64,000 nucleotides of DNA from Siphonodentalium dalli (GCA_032622095.1 CP136066.1:202700978-202764977), one strand, 5' to 3'. Shown: positions 46,767 to 58,274, numbered from the stretch's first letter. Translations and numbers: made by a program. The notes: generated by a model from the sequence alone, not told the origin.

Positions 46767-47184
46767 CCCTTTCATGACTGGACCATAGGTCGGCATGTCA
46801 TATATAAGAGAATGTATTGGCCTAACAAATTTATATTATTTTTTATAATTGTTAAAGAATGTAAGAAAATGTGAAAAAAATGTTAAAGAATGTAAGAAAT
46901 AATGATAAAAAGATGACAAAAAATTCTTAAAGAATGTAAGAAAAAATTGTAAAAATTGATAAAGAATAAGAATTTTTTTTTTTAAATGATAAAAATTGTT
47001 AAAGATTGTTAGAAAAATAATAAATAAATAGTAAAAAAAAAATTGAAAATTCTTAAAGAATGTCAGAAAAATTGGTAGGCCAATGGTTTCTCTTATATAT
47101 GCGAGGCAACCTATGGTCGACTCGCATATATAAGAGAATGCATTGGCAAAGGGTTGTGCCGGCGCAGCTCCCGTCATGAAAGGG
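46767..47184. mobile_element. piggyBac-like double-hairpin MITE, diverged copy
   Basis: The ends CCCTTTCATGAC and GTCATGAAAGGG replace CCCTTTACCCAACA of the other copies, but keep the CCCTTT start. Flanking tetranucleotides TTAT and ATAA look like mutated TTAA. The second hairpin (47079-47147) with CTCTTATATATGCGAGG is well kept; the first is reduced to its right half. A long A-rich stretch separates them. Confidence 0.75.
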
Positions 47185-47238
47185 ATAAAACACTTCAAAT
47201 ACATGTTTTATTTGCAAGTTTTGATTACTTTTCTTTAG

Positions 47239-47316
47239 ATGAGTATGCAGTGGGCGGCGAGCCTTCGTTGCACCTTCCAGAAGGTTCAGAGATCACAGAG
47301 AGTTGCGGCTTCACAG
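47239..47316 (+). CDS. Possible coding exon
   Basis: A TTACTTTTCTTTAG acceptor is directly followed by ATG, and CACAG/GTTATA is a usable donor 78 bases later. In one frame it starts MSMQWAASLRCTFQKVQR, arginine-rich without acids, like a mitochondrial targeting sequence. In another it joins 42224-42299 in phase to read DEYAVGGEPSLHLPEG. Composition is clearly higher in GC than the surroundings. No family assigned. Confidence 0.3.
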
Positions 47317-47475
47317 GTTATATATAGCATCAAACAGCCAGCCACTCATTATAGCTATTATGTCAGTTGTCGGATGGAATATTAGCAGAATACAGTTTGC
47401 ATATTGTGGCTTTGAAAACTTTTTTTTTTTTTTCATTTCCAAAAACAATTTGTTATTATTTGTACAAGCCCTGTA

Positions 47476-47544
47476 CCAATGCATTCTGTTATATATGTGA
47501 GTTGACCATAGGGAGCCTCACATATATAAGAGAATTCATTATAA
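47476..47544. repeat. Solo hairpin of the piggyBac-like MITE
   Basis: CCAATGCATTCTGTTATATA, an inner GTTGACC and its partner, then TATATAAGAGAATTCATT form a decayed single hairpin of the family seen at 56768-56836. Neither terminus is present. Confidence 0.7.
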
Positions 47545-48065
47545 ACAAATCACTAGATTCTCTTTTTGGAAAATTGGGGTAGGTGCAGGGGGGTGGGGGG
47601 GGGGGGTCGGAAAAATTTTTCAGGCACGTATTCTGATTTTTTCCTTTCGACCCTTGTTGGGACCCACCCGCGTCCAAAATTCTTTCCGTTTTCAACAGTT
47701 TTTTCCCCGACCATTTTGGACACTCACCCCCCCCCCTTTTAACACTAAAACAGAGATTTGTGGGTGGGGGGGGGGGGGGAATTAAATGTAAACAGCTGTA
47801 TATGAATTTCTGTGCATACTATTTGTCATGGTGTTAATATTGACATGTAAATAGGAGCGAGTCATTTTGGGGTCATTCGGCCAAAAGAACATGGCTGCCA
47901 GCAGCAATCTTGGCTATACTGTTTGTCTGATCATCCAGGATCATCATGAAATTTTCATTTATGTTAATATTGATATTCTAAGGTGTTTTAAGCGAAACTC
48001 ATTGCAAAAACAGTCAAAAAGTCTTGCAGGAAAAAGAAATTTGAGTTGCGGAAAAAATTGTTTGT
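47545..48065. other. Non-coding with G- and C-runs
   Basis: G-runs at about 47590-47605 and 47764-47778 and a C-run at about 47727 lie in otherwise unremarkable sequence. No gene. Confidence 0.4.
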
Positions 48066-48167
48066 TGGTGAATTTGGTGATGCTAGCCCACTGTGAGGGA
48101 TAGTGTAACTAATTTCACCCTCTGGAAACCTCATTCTGCAAATGACAGGCACACTAAACTCAGGCTT
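48066..48167. mobile_element. 8-bp-TSD double-hairpin MITE, right-half fragment
   Basis: GTGAATTTGGTGATGCTAGC to CTCATTCTGCAAATGACAGG, ending CAGGCTTG. This is the second hairpin and right end of the 3801-type element, with a decayed left arm. The left half is absent. Confidence 0.75.
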
Positions 48168-48279
48168 GCTTGGTCTAGTTTATATCAGTTTGATTCACTT
48201 AAATAAGTACAAAATAAAACTTTTCAGTATTCAAGGATACAATGTATCTATTAATATTATTGGGTTGTGGCAAGGAATT

Positions 48280-48345
48280 AAAGGTACTCAATCCGATTCA
48301 ATGGTCCCCATATAATCAGATTCCAACAACAACAACATTTTTAGA
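48280..48345. repeat. Left-end fragment of the AAAGGTACTC foldback
   Basis: AAAGGTACTCAATCCGATTC followed by GGTCCCCATATAATCAGATTC and CAACAACAAC. It matches the left end of 22259-22735 and nothing beyond. 48346-48689 is featureless. Confidence 0.65.
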
Positions 48346-48689
48346 AATGCTGCTTCAGTTATCAGAATTTATTAATTCCCCAAAAATAATGCTAACCACT
48401 GTCAACTATATTTAAAATTAAGATGCTACACTTCAGATATGACTGGCACTGAACAGGCAGCATCAATTAACACAAAATGATGTTACAAAAGCCAAATATA
48501 GTCACTTCAACATGACATTATCTGGAAGGTCATTACGACTCATTAGTTAAACTAGAACCAAAGCTAGAACCAAATTGGACCCAAAAGATAAAGGCATGAT
48601 CACCATAGGCATAAAATAAATGGTATATTTTATTTATTGAAAAATATTTTTTTTTGCATTTTGCATTTTCGGCGGTAAAAGCATTTGTT

Positions 48690-50400
48690 GCCGGGTTCGT
48701 GAACCAAATAATTAAATTTGAATCACCTAATGTATTTTTGACCATCTGCCCGAGTTTCTCAGCTATGGCTTGTAGGATCTCAATGAAATTTTATATGAAT
48801 GTTAGCCACCATCCGGGCATATATCTCAACCTTTGGAATATCGTATCTGAATGAAATTTGATATGGAGATTTTCAAAGAGGGGCAAATGACATTCACTTT
48901 TTCCGTTTTCGGATATGAATGATATTTGTATGGATGTTCATCATCATGACATAGAGATATTTGTTATTTATCTGGAATGATGGTTTTTTGTCTGTTCGTG
49001 CAGACATGGGTTATCTGATCTGAATGAAATTTGGTATGGGGGTTTGCCATCACAACTGCTTTCAAAAGAGTGCACAATGATTTTGTTTTTGTTTACAATT
49101 TGCCCGAGTTATCGACCTAATAGATTGTAATTTTTTTGCAATTTTGGTCATCCAGCTTTATAACAAACTCATTACCAATATGAACCGATTTCAATAATTT
49201 TTAGGTTGCCCGGAAAACAAATTTGGTGGACTATTAAAATAGCCGGTGTCCGTTCGTGCGTGCGTCCGGAAATGGTTTCCGGATGATAACTTTAGTTTCG
49301 GTTATTAGATCAAAAGCAAATTTCATAGGTGAGTTTATCAGACCAAAATACAGGTCAAGTTTGAATATGGGTTTGCTCCGCCCATTTTTGCGAGAGTTAT
49401 GGCCCTTTTTTTACTTAGAATCTTGTAATTTTCTGGTTTCCGGATGATAACTTCAGTTTGTGTGATCATATCTGAACCAAATTTGGTATGTGAGTTTATC
49501 AGCCCTATGTACAGGTCAAGTTCGAATATGGGTATGCTCCGCCCATTTTTGCGAGAGTTGTGGCCCTTTTTGTCCGCCGACCCAATGGGTTTGGAGGACT
49601 TATAATCAGCCTGTCCGTGCGTGCGTCCGAGGTTTCCGGATGATAACTTTAGTTAGAATGAACCAAATTTATGCCCCCTTTTCGACTTAGAATTTGACCG
49701 TCTGTTAACATTTTTGGTTTCCGACCGGTAACTCCAGTTTGGATTAATTGATCTGAACCAAAGTTGGTATGTGTATTTCCCAGCTAAAGATACAGGCCAA
49801 GTTCGAATATGGGTTCCGTCCAATTATTTTTACATGAGTTACGGCCCTTTTTCGACTTAGAATTTGGCCGTCTGTTAACATTTTTGGTTTCTGACCGATA
49901 ACTCCAGTTTGGATTATTTGATCTGAACCAAAGTTGGTATGTGTCTTTCTCCCAGCAAAACACAGGTCAAGTTCGAATTCGGGTTCCGCCCGCCAATTTT
50001 CACCAGAGTTATGTCCCTTTTTTACTTAGAATTTTTGCCAATTTTAGGTTTCCGGATGATAACTTTAGTAAATGTGTACTGTATGAAATTAAATTTGGTA
50101 TGTAGGTTTACTAGCACTAGAGACAGGTTTTTATGCGCAAACAACGGCCGTATCAAGCCGACACTTAGAGGCGGACATGAGGTCTACCGACCTTTTATTC
50201 AACTTGTTTTACTTAGAAAATTTCTCACTTATTTGGTTTCCGGATGATATCTCAAGTTTGGATCCTTTAATTGCAAATACCGTTTTTATGTGGATCAGTC
50301 ATATCACGATACAGGTCAAGTTCGAATTTGAGTTTGAACCGATGATTTTTCTCAGAGTTATGGGCTTTTCGACTTAGAAAATTCAATTTTTCTTGTAATT
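48690..50400. repeat. Field of diverged tandem repeats (GAGTTATGGCCC / GACTTAGAA type)
   Basis: The phrases GGTTTCCGGATGATAACTTT, TGAACCAAATTTGGTATG, ACAGGTCAAGTTCGAATATG, GAGAGTTATGGCCCTTTTT and CGACTTAGAA recur about every 150-170 bp through at least six decayed units. 48690-49150 holds a related but older layer (ATCTGAATGAAATTTGATATG). This is the same repeat family, in the opposite orientation, as 2760-3725. Confidence 0.75.
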
Positions 50401-50709
50401 TTCTTCATTTTGTGCCAATTTGAGGTTATATTTTGACTTTAAGAGTTTTTTAAAGATTTGGTTATTTGTATGCATGTCAGTAATGAGACAATGCACAAGT
50501 GTCTTATCCATATAGTATACTTCTACAAAGCCTCCGCTCCAAATGAAGCCACCGGTTCGGGGGACACTGTGGCCGAGCGGCCTTTTATTAACCATAATTT
50601 GAATGACTGAACTTATGATGGCATCTGCATGCCCGTGTTTGAATTTGCACAATGGGGGTATACAGCACCGGCGGTGCAACCTCTTGTTCCTTTTAAAGTT
50701 ATTATCCTT
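50401..50709. other. Mixed low-similarity sequence
   Basis: It contains TGGCCGAGCGG at 50571, which looks like a tRNA A box, but no tRNA fold follows. A long minus-strand frame (50383-50679) shows no domain. Unassigned. Confidence 0.35.
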
Positions 50710-52150
50710 TTTAGCTCAGCTGAGACGAAGTCTCCGGTGGAGCTATAGTCATCACTCCCCGTCTGTCCATCCGTCCGTCAACAATTCTTTAAACTTCTCC
50801 TTTGGAACCATAAGACCGAATGGGTTCATATTTGGTGTGGATGTTCCCAAGGTGACTCACATTCAGATTTGTTCAAATGAGGTCACTGGGTCAAATAGTT
50901 GCGAAGCCAGGGCCATAACTCTTTCCCTCCATAGCAATTCTTTTAAACATCTTCTCAAATACCATCAGGCCAAATGGGTTCATATTTGGTATGAAGGATC
51001 CTTGGATGACTGGAGTTCAGATTTGTTCAAATGAGGTCACTGGGTCAAATGTGGGCGGGGCTAGGGACATAACTCCATGTATATATATATTGTGCCCCCT
51101 GGCCCTTTACTCAAGTTCACTGCTTCTGCCACCCTGGTCCAAAAAATAATATTTACTCAAATTCTTGACAGAGAATCATTAATAAGAAGCATTTACTTTG
51201 GCTCTAACTGTATGCATGGTATGCCGACACATGTCAAGTGAAATCTGACATTTTTATAAACATTCCCTGGAGATCTGCTAGAGGTCATTAATCCCCAATT
51301 ACAACAACAATCTATCATATGTATTGTTCAAATCTTTCAACAGGACATTTAACACTCCCACATCCACCACTTCACTAGAATATATTTCGCAAACTTGAAA
51401 AGTGTTCTTTGAAAGAACCACTAGCTCTATTTAGCTCATATTTAATATTGAGGCTCCTTTGGTGATCGTGATTCAGATTTGTTCAATCAGGGCCACCAGG
51501 TCAAGTAGGTGCAAGGCCAGCTACATTACTCTTTCTCTCCATAGTAATTCGTGATGTGTCTTCTATGCAAGAATCAAATGGCCTATTTTGCTTATATTTG
51601 GTATCAAATTACCTTGGGTGACAGATTTGTGAAAATGGGATCACAAAGTCGAATAAGGGCTGAGCCAGAGACATAACTATTTCACCACATAGTAATTCTT
51701 AAAATATGTTTGCAAGAGCCAAGAACTAATTGGCTTATTTAGCATGGAATGTTCTTGTTCGACTGTAACTGCAATTCAGATTTTTATAAATGGGGTCACC
51801 TGGTCAAATAGGGGCTGAGTGAAGGACAGTTTCCCTCTTATTATGCTTCCTTCACAAGGACCATCATTCAGGTCTATTTTACTGATATTTAGTATGAAGG
51901 GTTCTTTGGTGTCTGTGATTCAAATTTATTCAGATGGGGTCACCAGGTTTAATAGGGTGGGACCAGGGACATAACTGTATGTCTCTGTAGTAATTCTTAA
52001 AATGTCTTCTCAAGAGAGGTTGGACTATTTAGCTTACATATAGTATGGAGCATCCTTTAGTGACTGAGATTTAGATTTGTTAACATGAGGTCAACCTGTT
52101 AAGAAATGACGGGGCTATGGGGAGTTAACACTTTTGTGTCTAATACAATC
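50710..52150. repeat. Diverged tandem repeat, about 200-230 bp units
   Basis: The phrases CATATTTGGTATGAAGGATCC-like, GATTCAGATTTGTTCAAATG, GGTCACTGGGTCAAAT, GGCCAGGGACATAACT and CCCTCCATAGTAATTCTTAA recur in about six units of decreasing similarity. The same family continues at 61360-62510. The first unit starts at TTTAGCTCAGCTGAG near a CCGTCCATCCGTCCG-like run. No coding potential. Confidence 0.75.
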
Positions 52151-52489
52151 ATTGAAATACCAAATTCATTGAAACATCTACCTTGGAACTACCTGACTGA
52201 TTAATCTGACATACATGTATGGTGTTTTGGGTCCATGGATAATTGGGCTTCAAACATGTCTAAATGGTTTTATAAAAAGGCGCTTGTGAGATTGGAAATT
52301 TCCAACAATTGAGAAAGTTTGAGATGTCGGTTGTGAAATTCCAACCTAAGACTTGGGAGTCTGGAGTTGTGGATTTATAATTCATATTTTTTGGCTTTTT
52401 ATATGAAATAAAAATTAATTGACTGATTTGGTTGATATCTGTCCCCTGAAATTTTCGGAGGACTATTGTAATCAGCCGCGTCATCTGTC
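52151..52489. repeat. TTGGAAATTTCCAAC repeat fragment
   Basis: GATTGGAAATTTCCAACAAT and GAAATTCCAACCT at about 52290-52350 belong to the 5690-6420 family. The rest is unassigned. Confidence 0.5.
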
Positions 52490-53770
52490 TGTCCCTGTGT
52501 CCATCCCATTTCTTGTTCAGACATAACTCCAGTTCATATTATCCAATCGAAACAAAACTTGGTATGAGTAATAACTATCACATTATTGAGGTCAATTTCG
52601 ATTTTGGTCATGGCCTGATGATTTTTGGTGGAGTTATACACTTTGTTCGATTTTGAAATCTCTTCTTTTCTTTTTTTGGGGATGTTCAGATGATAAATGG
52701 AGCAAGTTGGACTGTTGGAGTCAAATTTTTGCCACCCATTTGACTTATTTGTTCTTAAAATATCCAACGTCACAAAAAGCATCCTAATTTCTGGGGACCT
52801 TTTATTAGTATTTGGAATAACTTGAACAAACGTCAACCAATTTCATTCATATTTGGTATATGCATCTTTCACAATAATTTCTCTGATCGAGTTCAAAAAC
52901 CAGATTTTCCTACTTTTTATACGCCCGTTTGAAAACATGAGTTTGGATTATTTGATGATAACTAGAGCTCAGTCATACTAAAATACAGGTCAAGTTCGAA
53001 TTTGGGTGCAGCCCGATGATTTTTGCACGAGTTACGCACCTCTAAGCTTGGTATGTGGCTCAATCATACTGAAATACAATCATACTGAAATACAAGACAA
53101 GTTTTAATTTGGATGCGGCCCAATGTTTTTTGCATGAGTTATGCACCTTTTTCAACTTGGAAAATTCAATTTTTAATATATGCCCATTTTCAGATGGTAA
53201 CTTTAGTGTCCGGGGACACAAATTTGTCCGGAGTTTTTCTCAGTCGTTTTTTGATCAATTTCCGTGAAACTTGGCACAGACATCAACCACCATGGGAACC
53301 TGTGCACCTGCGATTATGACGTCTGTCGGACTTTTTTTGGTGGAGTTATCCCCCCTTTTTCGACTTAGAAAATTTTCGCAACATGTATACTTTTGTCCGA
53401 GCTTTTATTCCTACATATTTAGGTCAATTTTTTTAAAACGTGGTACAGATATTTAGTACCATGGGAACTTGTGCACCTGCGATTATGACGTCTGTCGGAC
53501 ATTTTTTGGTGCAGTTATCCCCCTTTTTCGACTTAGAAATGTTTTTGCAACATCCATAATTTTGTCCGAGCTTTTATTCCTACATTTTTCAGTCAATGTT
53601 TTTTAATCTTGGCACTGATATTTAGTACCATGGAAACCTGTGCACCTGCGATTATGACGTCTGTACGACATTTTTTGTGTGGTGTTATTCCCCTTTTTCG
53701 CAACATGCATAATTTTGTCCAAGCTTTTATTCCTACATTTTTCGGTCAATAGGTTTAAGATTAGGGTTAT
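52490..53770. repeat. Diverged tandem repeats, including 168-bp units
   Basis: 52490-53200 carries GAGTTA, TTTCGA and ACAGGTCAAGTTCGAATTTG phrases, with the boundary TATACGCCCGTTTGAAAA at 52919. 53210-53760 holds three clearer units with GTGCACCTGCGATTATGACG (near 53303, 53469 and 53640, so about 168 bp apart) and TTTTGTCCGAGCTTTTATTC. Confidence 0.75.
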
Positions 53771-54184
53771 GGTTGTACACCTGCAATGGGAACTGTTATT
53801 TTATTATTTTAACTAAATGTTTACTGACATGTGAAACATCTTAGTATTTTTAAAACAGGGGGGTATCCGTAGTCCCATTTGGACAGTCACACCTCTAGTT
53901 GAATTAGAATTTGCAATAGTTTAGGTTACTACAATTTAGTGTCACTGCCATTGTTTGTTTGTGTAGAGTTCAGAAAGCACACCGGTCGTATTTTGCCATG
54001 CCCAGCATAGCTCGTTTGTTATACCTGAGTTCAGGGTCTGTGCTGGACCGAAATTTCCTTTTGCCAAATGAACATAATTTTTGCCAAATTCTTTTAGTTT
54101 TTGCCAATTGCTGTCACTGGTAGCATCAGTTTCTGCAAAACTGAGTCGCATTTTTCGACAATCACTGTTTGAACAACTTTTGAT
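53771..54184. other. No gene recognised
   Basis: Contains TTTGCCAAAT-type words also seen at 55310-55380. Nothing else supported. Confidence 0.35.
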
Positions 54185-55081
54185 TAGGGTTGAAATGATT
54201 AATCGACTCTGAATTTTGCCGTCGACTGGTCAGAACATAGTGTATTAGTTACATGTATAACATTTTCAATATCGATTCGGGCATAAAAGGTGTTAACTGC
54301 GCGTAAGTTATGGTAAGTATAACGTTTGGTGGCACCCGGAATTGGCAGTGTTACTAGTATAGACACACACGTTGACCCGACTATTAAATTAATTAAAAGA
54401 ATGAAATTGACAACACAATGTCTCACTCGTCGTTTGAGGTCAAAGTCATCACTGCGACATGATGGCAATGATTGACGCGGCTTTATCATTTGTCGGAGAC
54501 GGCTTTGATCTAGACACTGTATATTTCAATTGGTCTCGCACCGTCGGGTTATGATGCGACTCTGTGAAGGTCGCTTAAGATGACGTCATTGGTACTACCA
54601 TATATAAATGATACTGACATTAAGAACTGGCTATCATATTCTACAACGAAGCCTATACTATGGGGCGTATTTAGTCGTAACATTAACATTTTATAGTGAC
54701 CCCGCTCGGCACCGGTTTATTGGTGATCACGTAACTAAACGCAATCTCGAACGCTGATATCAAATTTAAAACCTGTATAAAAGATTGTGTTTCTAATCAT
54801 TATCCACCACATGTCTAATTATATAATTACATTCAGTGTGTTGGATAAATATGAAGATGTTTACTGTATTATTTCCCAAATAAATTGGTGTCTATGCAGG
54901 GAAGTGCGCTACGCAATGGACATTGCATCAGTCATCAGTGTATGCCATGTACGTAGAATTTTCCGTACCATGTTATCTTTGAAAGTTGTGATATCGGGAA
55001 CCGACTAGTCGACGCTACGCGACTTTTGGGCCTCGACTAGTCGACTTTGAAATTCACTAATCGTTTCAACTTTCAACACTA
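54185..55081. mobile_element. Non-autonomous hAT-like element, 897 bp
   Basis: The ends are TAGGGTTGAAA and TTTCAACACTA, with further inverted similarity inward (GATTAATCGACT and CTAGTCGACTTTGAAATTC). The 8-bp direct repeat CTTTTGAT flanks it exactly (54177-54184 and 55082-55089). TAGGGTTG-type ends with an 8-bp duplication are typical of hAT transposons. No transposase frame is present. A smaller inner repeat of CGACTAGTCGA lies near the right end. Confidence 0.85.
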
Positions 55082-55424
55082 CTTTTGATATTGATAGGAA
55101 AGCAGTGTCACCGAACAATAAAATTGTAGAAGGGTCGGCTGGAAGGGTTGCTTCATCAGAAAGGCACATTAAAAGACGATGATCTATGTAAATACGTACC
55201 ACAATAAATACTGGTAATCTCTCTGCCCATAGATACTAATCGTATCAGATTAATTGCATCTTGATAGAGGTATTTTTCAACTCGGCTTTCTTGAGGAATT
55301 AAAAAGTGACTTGCCAAATGCAATTATTTTTTGTCAGATGTGAATTATTTTTGTCATTGGCAAATTTGGCAAGTGGCATTGCGAACACTGCCTGAGTTAC
55401 GGCCCTTAGTTTGTCTATTTTATG
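55082..55424. other. No gene recognised
   Basis: Unique AT-rich sequence with TTTGGCAAGTGGC-like words. No repeat boundaries found. Confidence 0.35.
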
Positions 55425-56030
55425 CATTTATTATATGCCCGTTTAAAAAAATGGTTGTATTATGTAAATGGGTTGTCCGTCCGTCCGTCCACTTTTGGTT
55501 CCGGATGATAACTTGAGATTGAATCGAGTGAACTGAACCAAATTTGGTATGTTAGTTTACCACACCAAAATACAGATCAAGTTCGAATATGGGTTTCGTC
55601 CGCATGATTTTGACTGAGTTATGTCCCTTCTTCGACTTAGATTTGACCTGATTTGCGGTTTCCAGATGATAACTTTAGATTGAATCAAGTAAACTTAACA
55701 AAATTTGGTATAGTAGTTTACCACCCCAAAATACAGATCAAGTTCGAACTTGTTTGGATTGGATGGAATAATTTTTTATGTGGTTATTTCTCACTGGTAA
55801 CAAGGCATAATAATTTCAACTTTAACATGTTTATTTTTTTAGGTTTCTGATTGATAAAAAAAATTTGGTATGTTAATTTTTCAGTCAAAAATACCACACT
55901 TGAATTAATTGTGTTTTATTATTATTTCGTCTTAAGTCAAAGGTTTCAAACAAATGAATTAAACCTTGCCCCACTCTACTCCAGAAACGGGCGTATTATG
56001 CCACGCCCCAACAGCCTGCTCATGTTTTTC
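55425..56030. repeat. Composite interspersed repeat, inverted relative to 2566-3150
   Basis: It starts at the ATATGCCCGTTTAAAA boundary with a GTCCGTCCGTCCGTCC run. It includes TGAACCAAATTTGGTATGTT twice and ends with TTGCCCCACTCTACTCCAG. It is colinear with the complement of the 2566 copy, including the order of all blocks, so it is a defined element rather than random satellite debris. Confidence 0.8.
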
Positions 56031-56302
56031 TTTGGCCTGGTGTAGTTCAAGCGTGCATATGCTGACAGACAAGCATTTATTATGAATGGCTGGTTGTTTA
56101 GTTGCTTTGACCCAGTCAGTGACTGAAATGGCAAATATGTTCAAATCGAATCCTAGTTTATCCAAAATATGAACGTTTATTTAAAGCTTTGAGAGTTGAT
56201 ATATTGTACTTTTGTTGGTATTATCCATAACATTTCCTTCATTATTGGTTCATGAAGTTATATTATGATGTTTATAATAATAGTGCTTTTTTCTCACAAG
56301 TA

Positions 56303-56494
56303 CAGTAATGCCCTAAATAATCGACTCCTTAATCATAGAAGAATTATGGGTAACCTTTCAGGATTTAGTCAGAAATATGGCTTGTTGCCATTCATCCGAA
56401 AGCTCTCAGCAACAAGCCATATTTCCGACTAAATCCTGAAAAGTTACCCATAATTCTGCTGTGGTTAAGGAGTCGATTATTTAGGGCATTACTG
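56303..56494. mobile_element. TA-flanked palindromic MITE, CAGTAATGCCCTAA family, copy 2 (complete)
   Basis: CAGTAATGCCCTAAATAATC on the left and its exact complement on the right, with TA at 56301-56302 and 56495-56496. The 192 bp are one nearly continuous hairpin with the loop around GAAAGCTCTCA. CAGT ends and TA duplication fit Tc1/mariner-like transposition. Confidence 0.92.
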
Positions 56495-56618
56495 TACATA
56501 ATTGAATTTTTGTTGCTTGTATGGATATCTCTTGATTCATTAAATATCAAGAACTCTAAACTTTGTGTTTGTTAATTATTGCAGGACATGATTGTTAGAT
56601 TAACCCTTTCTGAATTAA

Positions 56619-57010
56619 CCCTTTACCCAACAAACCGGCCAAAACCGGCCAAATAAAGCTGCAACAGCCTAAATTATCTTCGGTCTGTCTCAATAAAACC
56701 ATACAAATATGGATATCATTGGAACCGGCTCATTTACCACATTGTGATGGTTATAGTTATGCCCTGTGCCAATGCATTCTCTTATATATGCGAGTCGACC
56801 ATAGGTCGCCTCGCATATATAAGAGAATGCATTGGCCTAAAAAAAATCTTTTTTTAACACTTTTTACCATTTTTTCTTAAATTCTTTAACAATTTTATAA
56901 TTTTTAATGTGTTAAGCCAATGCATTCTCTTATATATGCGAGGCGACCTATGGTCGACTCGCATATATAAGAGAATGCATTGGCACAGGGCCCTTCTGTT
57001 GGGTAAAGGG
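56619..57010. mobile_element. piggyBac-like double-hairpin MITE, complete copy 1
   Basis: CCCTTTACCCAACA at the left and TGTTGGGTAAAGGG at the right are perfect 14-bp inverted repeats flanked by TTAA (56615-56618 and 57011-57014). Two 69-bp near-perfect hairpins (56768-56836 and 56916-56984) share GCCAATGCATTCTCTTATAT arms and differ at the centre (GTCGACCATAGGTCG and GGCGACCTATGGTCG). The spacer is AT-rich. No coding capacity. TTAA and a CCCTTT start indicate piggyBac-type mobilisation. Confidence 0.93.
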
Positions 57011-57080
57011 TTAAACACTCATTGACGAGTAGTAATCCCTCAGGAAATGTTCATATAATAAGTTCAACAGACAACCACGT

Positions 57081-57515
57081 CAAGCCTGCAAATAGCGTGT
57101 CTGTCATTTGCAGAATGAGGTCCCCAGAGGGTGAATTTAGTGACGCTATCCCGCAAAGCGGACTAGCATCACTAAATTCACCCTCTGGGGACCTCATTCT
57201 GCTTAGGCCATCAACTGCTATGGTAGACCTAGGATCAGAATGAAGTTCCCAGTTGAAGTTGGTGATGTTCACCCATTGGGCACTTCGATTATGGATTTTA
57301 TCTTCTGCAAATTAGGGGATAAACTAAGGGAAAAAGTAACTAACACCAATGTTAATTTCATACAATAGATACTTCCCAGAAGATGAGGCCTAAGCAGAAT
57401 GAGGTCTCCAGATGGTGAATTTGGTGATGCTAGCCCGCTATGCGGGATAGCATCACTAAATTCACCCTCTGGGGACCTCATTCTGCAAATGACAGACACG
57501 CTATTTTCAGGCTTG
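57081..57515. mobile_element. 8-bp-TSD double-hairpin MITE, copy 4 (complete, with insertion)
   Basis: The ends CAAGCCTGCAAATAG and CTATTTTCAGGCTTG are flanked by the 8-bp direct repeat AACCACGT (57073-57080 and 57516-57523). Hairpin 1 is 57111-57202 and hairpin 2 is about 57393-57486. Between them about 190 extra bases lie compared with the 3801 copy. Part of that insert (CAGAATGAAGTTCCCAGTTG) looks like a third, degenerate arm. Confidence 0.92.
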
Positions 57516-57713
57516 AACCACGTTTATTGAACTTTTTATCTGAACATTTCCCGCCAATGAATAGGAATAGAAATCATCCTGGCCTTTCAATTATCTGTTG
57601 TTTATATTTCCTGAACATCCCTCCAGATGAATAATAGACCATTCCAATGTATACTTTTATAACTGAATGGGAGAATACATTTAGTATAGAAGGGTTAACA
57701 GGGACATATTAGT

Positions 57714-58274
57714 TTAAAGATGGATTATCTCTTATAACAATTTTTAAATAGTTTCATGGGTATAAAATAATAATTATGAATTTAAGACCCCTGTCCTGAA
57801 ACGCTTCTATCAGTTGGTGTTGATTTTATTTCGAATATTTTATTATAAAATGAGATGATTTAATGGGACACTTTATTGTTCTATTTTTAGAACAGACCAT
57901 TCAGGCGATACCATTTATGTAGTGGTAAAGATCATTATGGTGTTCCCATAAATATGCTCCGAACGTCAAATTACCCAGATTGATTTGTATTGTTTATTCC
58001 ATAGTTATAAATGATAATAAGTGTTAATGAGTCTAATTAACATTTATTTGTGACAAAATTACACGATCAAATTTATGGTCTCTGTTAACAGTAACCACTA
58101 TTGTTTGTTAGCTAAACAATCACAAGTTTTTAGACCAGAAAATGTTTTAAATATAATCAATATTAATCGATAGAAGCATTTCCGGACAGGGGTCTTCGAA
58201 TCATATCTAGTATTTTATACTCTGGTAACTACATGTATATAGCGTATGTTTACAAAGAGATAGACCATCTTTAA
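57714..58274. repeat. Foldback repeat, TTTAAAGATGG ends
   Basis: The left arm 57714-57850 and right arm 58135-58274 pair imperfectly: TTAAAGATGGATTATCTCTT with AAGAGATAGACCATCTTTAA, and AAGACCCCTGTCCTGAAACG with its near complement. The 280-bp middle is not symmetrical. Likely an old non-autonomous DNA element. Confidence 0.75.

Noticed and set aside
50566-50660. tRNA or SINE: TGGCCGAGCGG A-box-like word at 50571
   Set aside because: No anticodon arm, no acceptor pairing, and the nearest B-box-like word (GTTTGAATTTG) is too far and too poor.
41729-56494. Hairpins as microRNA precursors
   Set aside because: Stems are near-perfect over about 90-100 bp, exist in several copies, and have transposon ends and target duplications, so MITE is the simpler reading. 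Small RNA data would be needed.
57022-57499. Recurring frames with MRSPEGEFSDA and SPSGDLIL
   Set aside because: They are readings of the hairpin arms of the 8-bp-TSD MITE in both directions. The peptide recurs because the DNA is palindromic.
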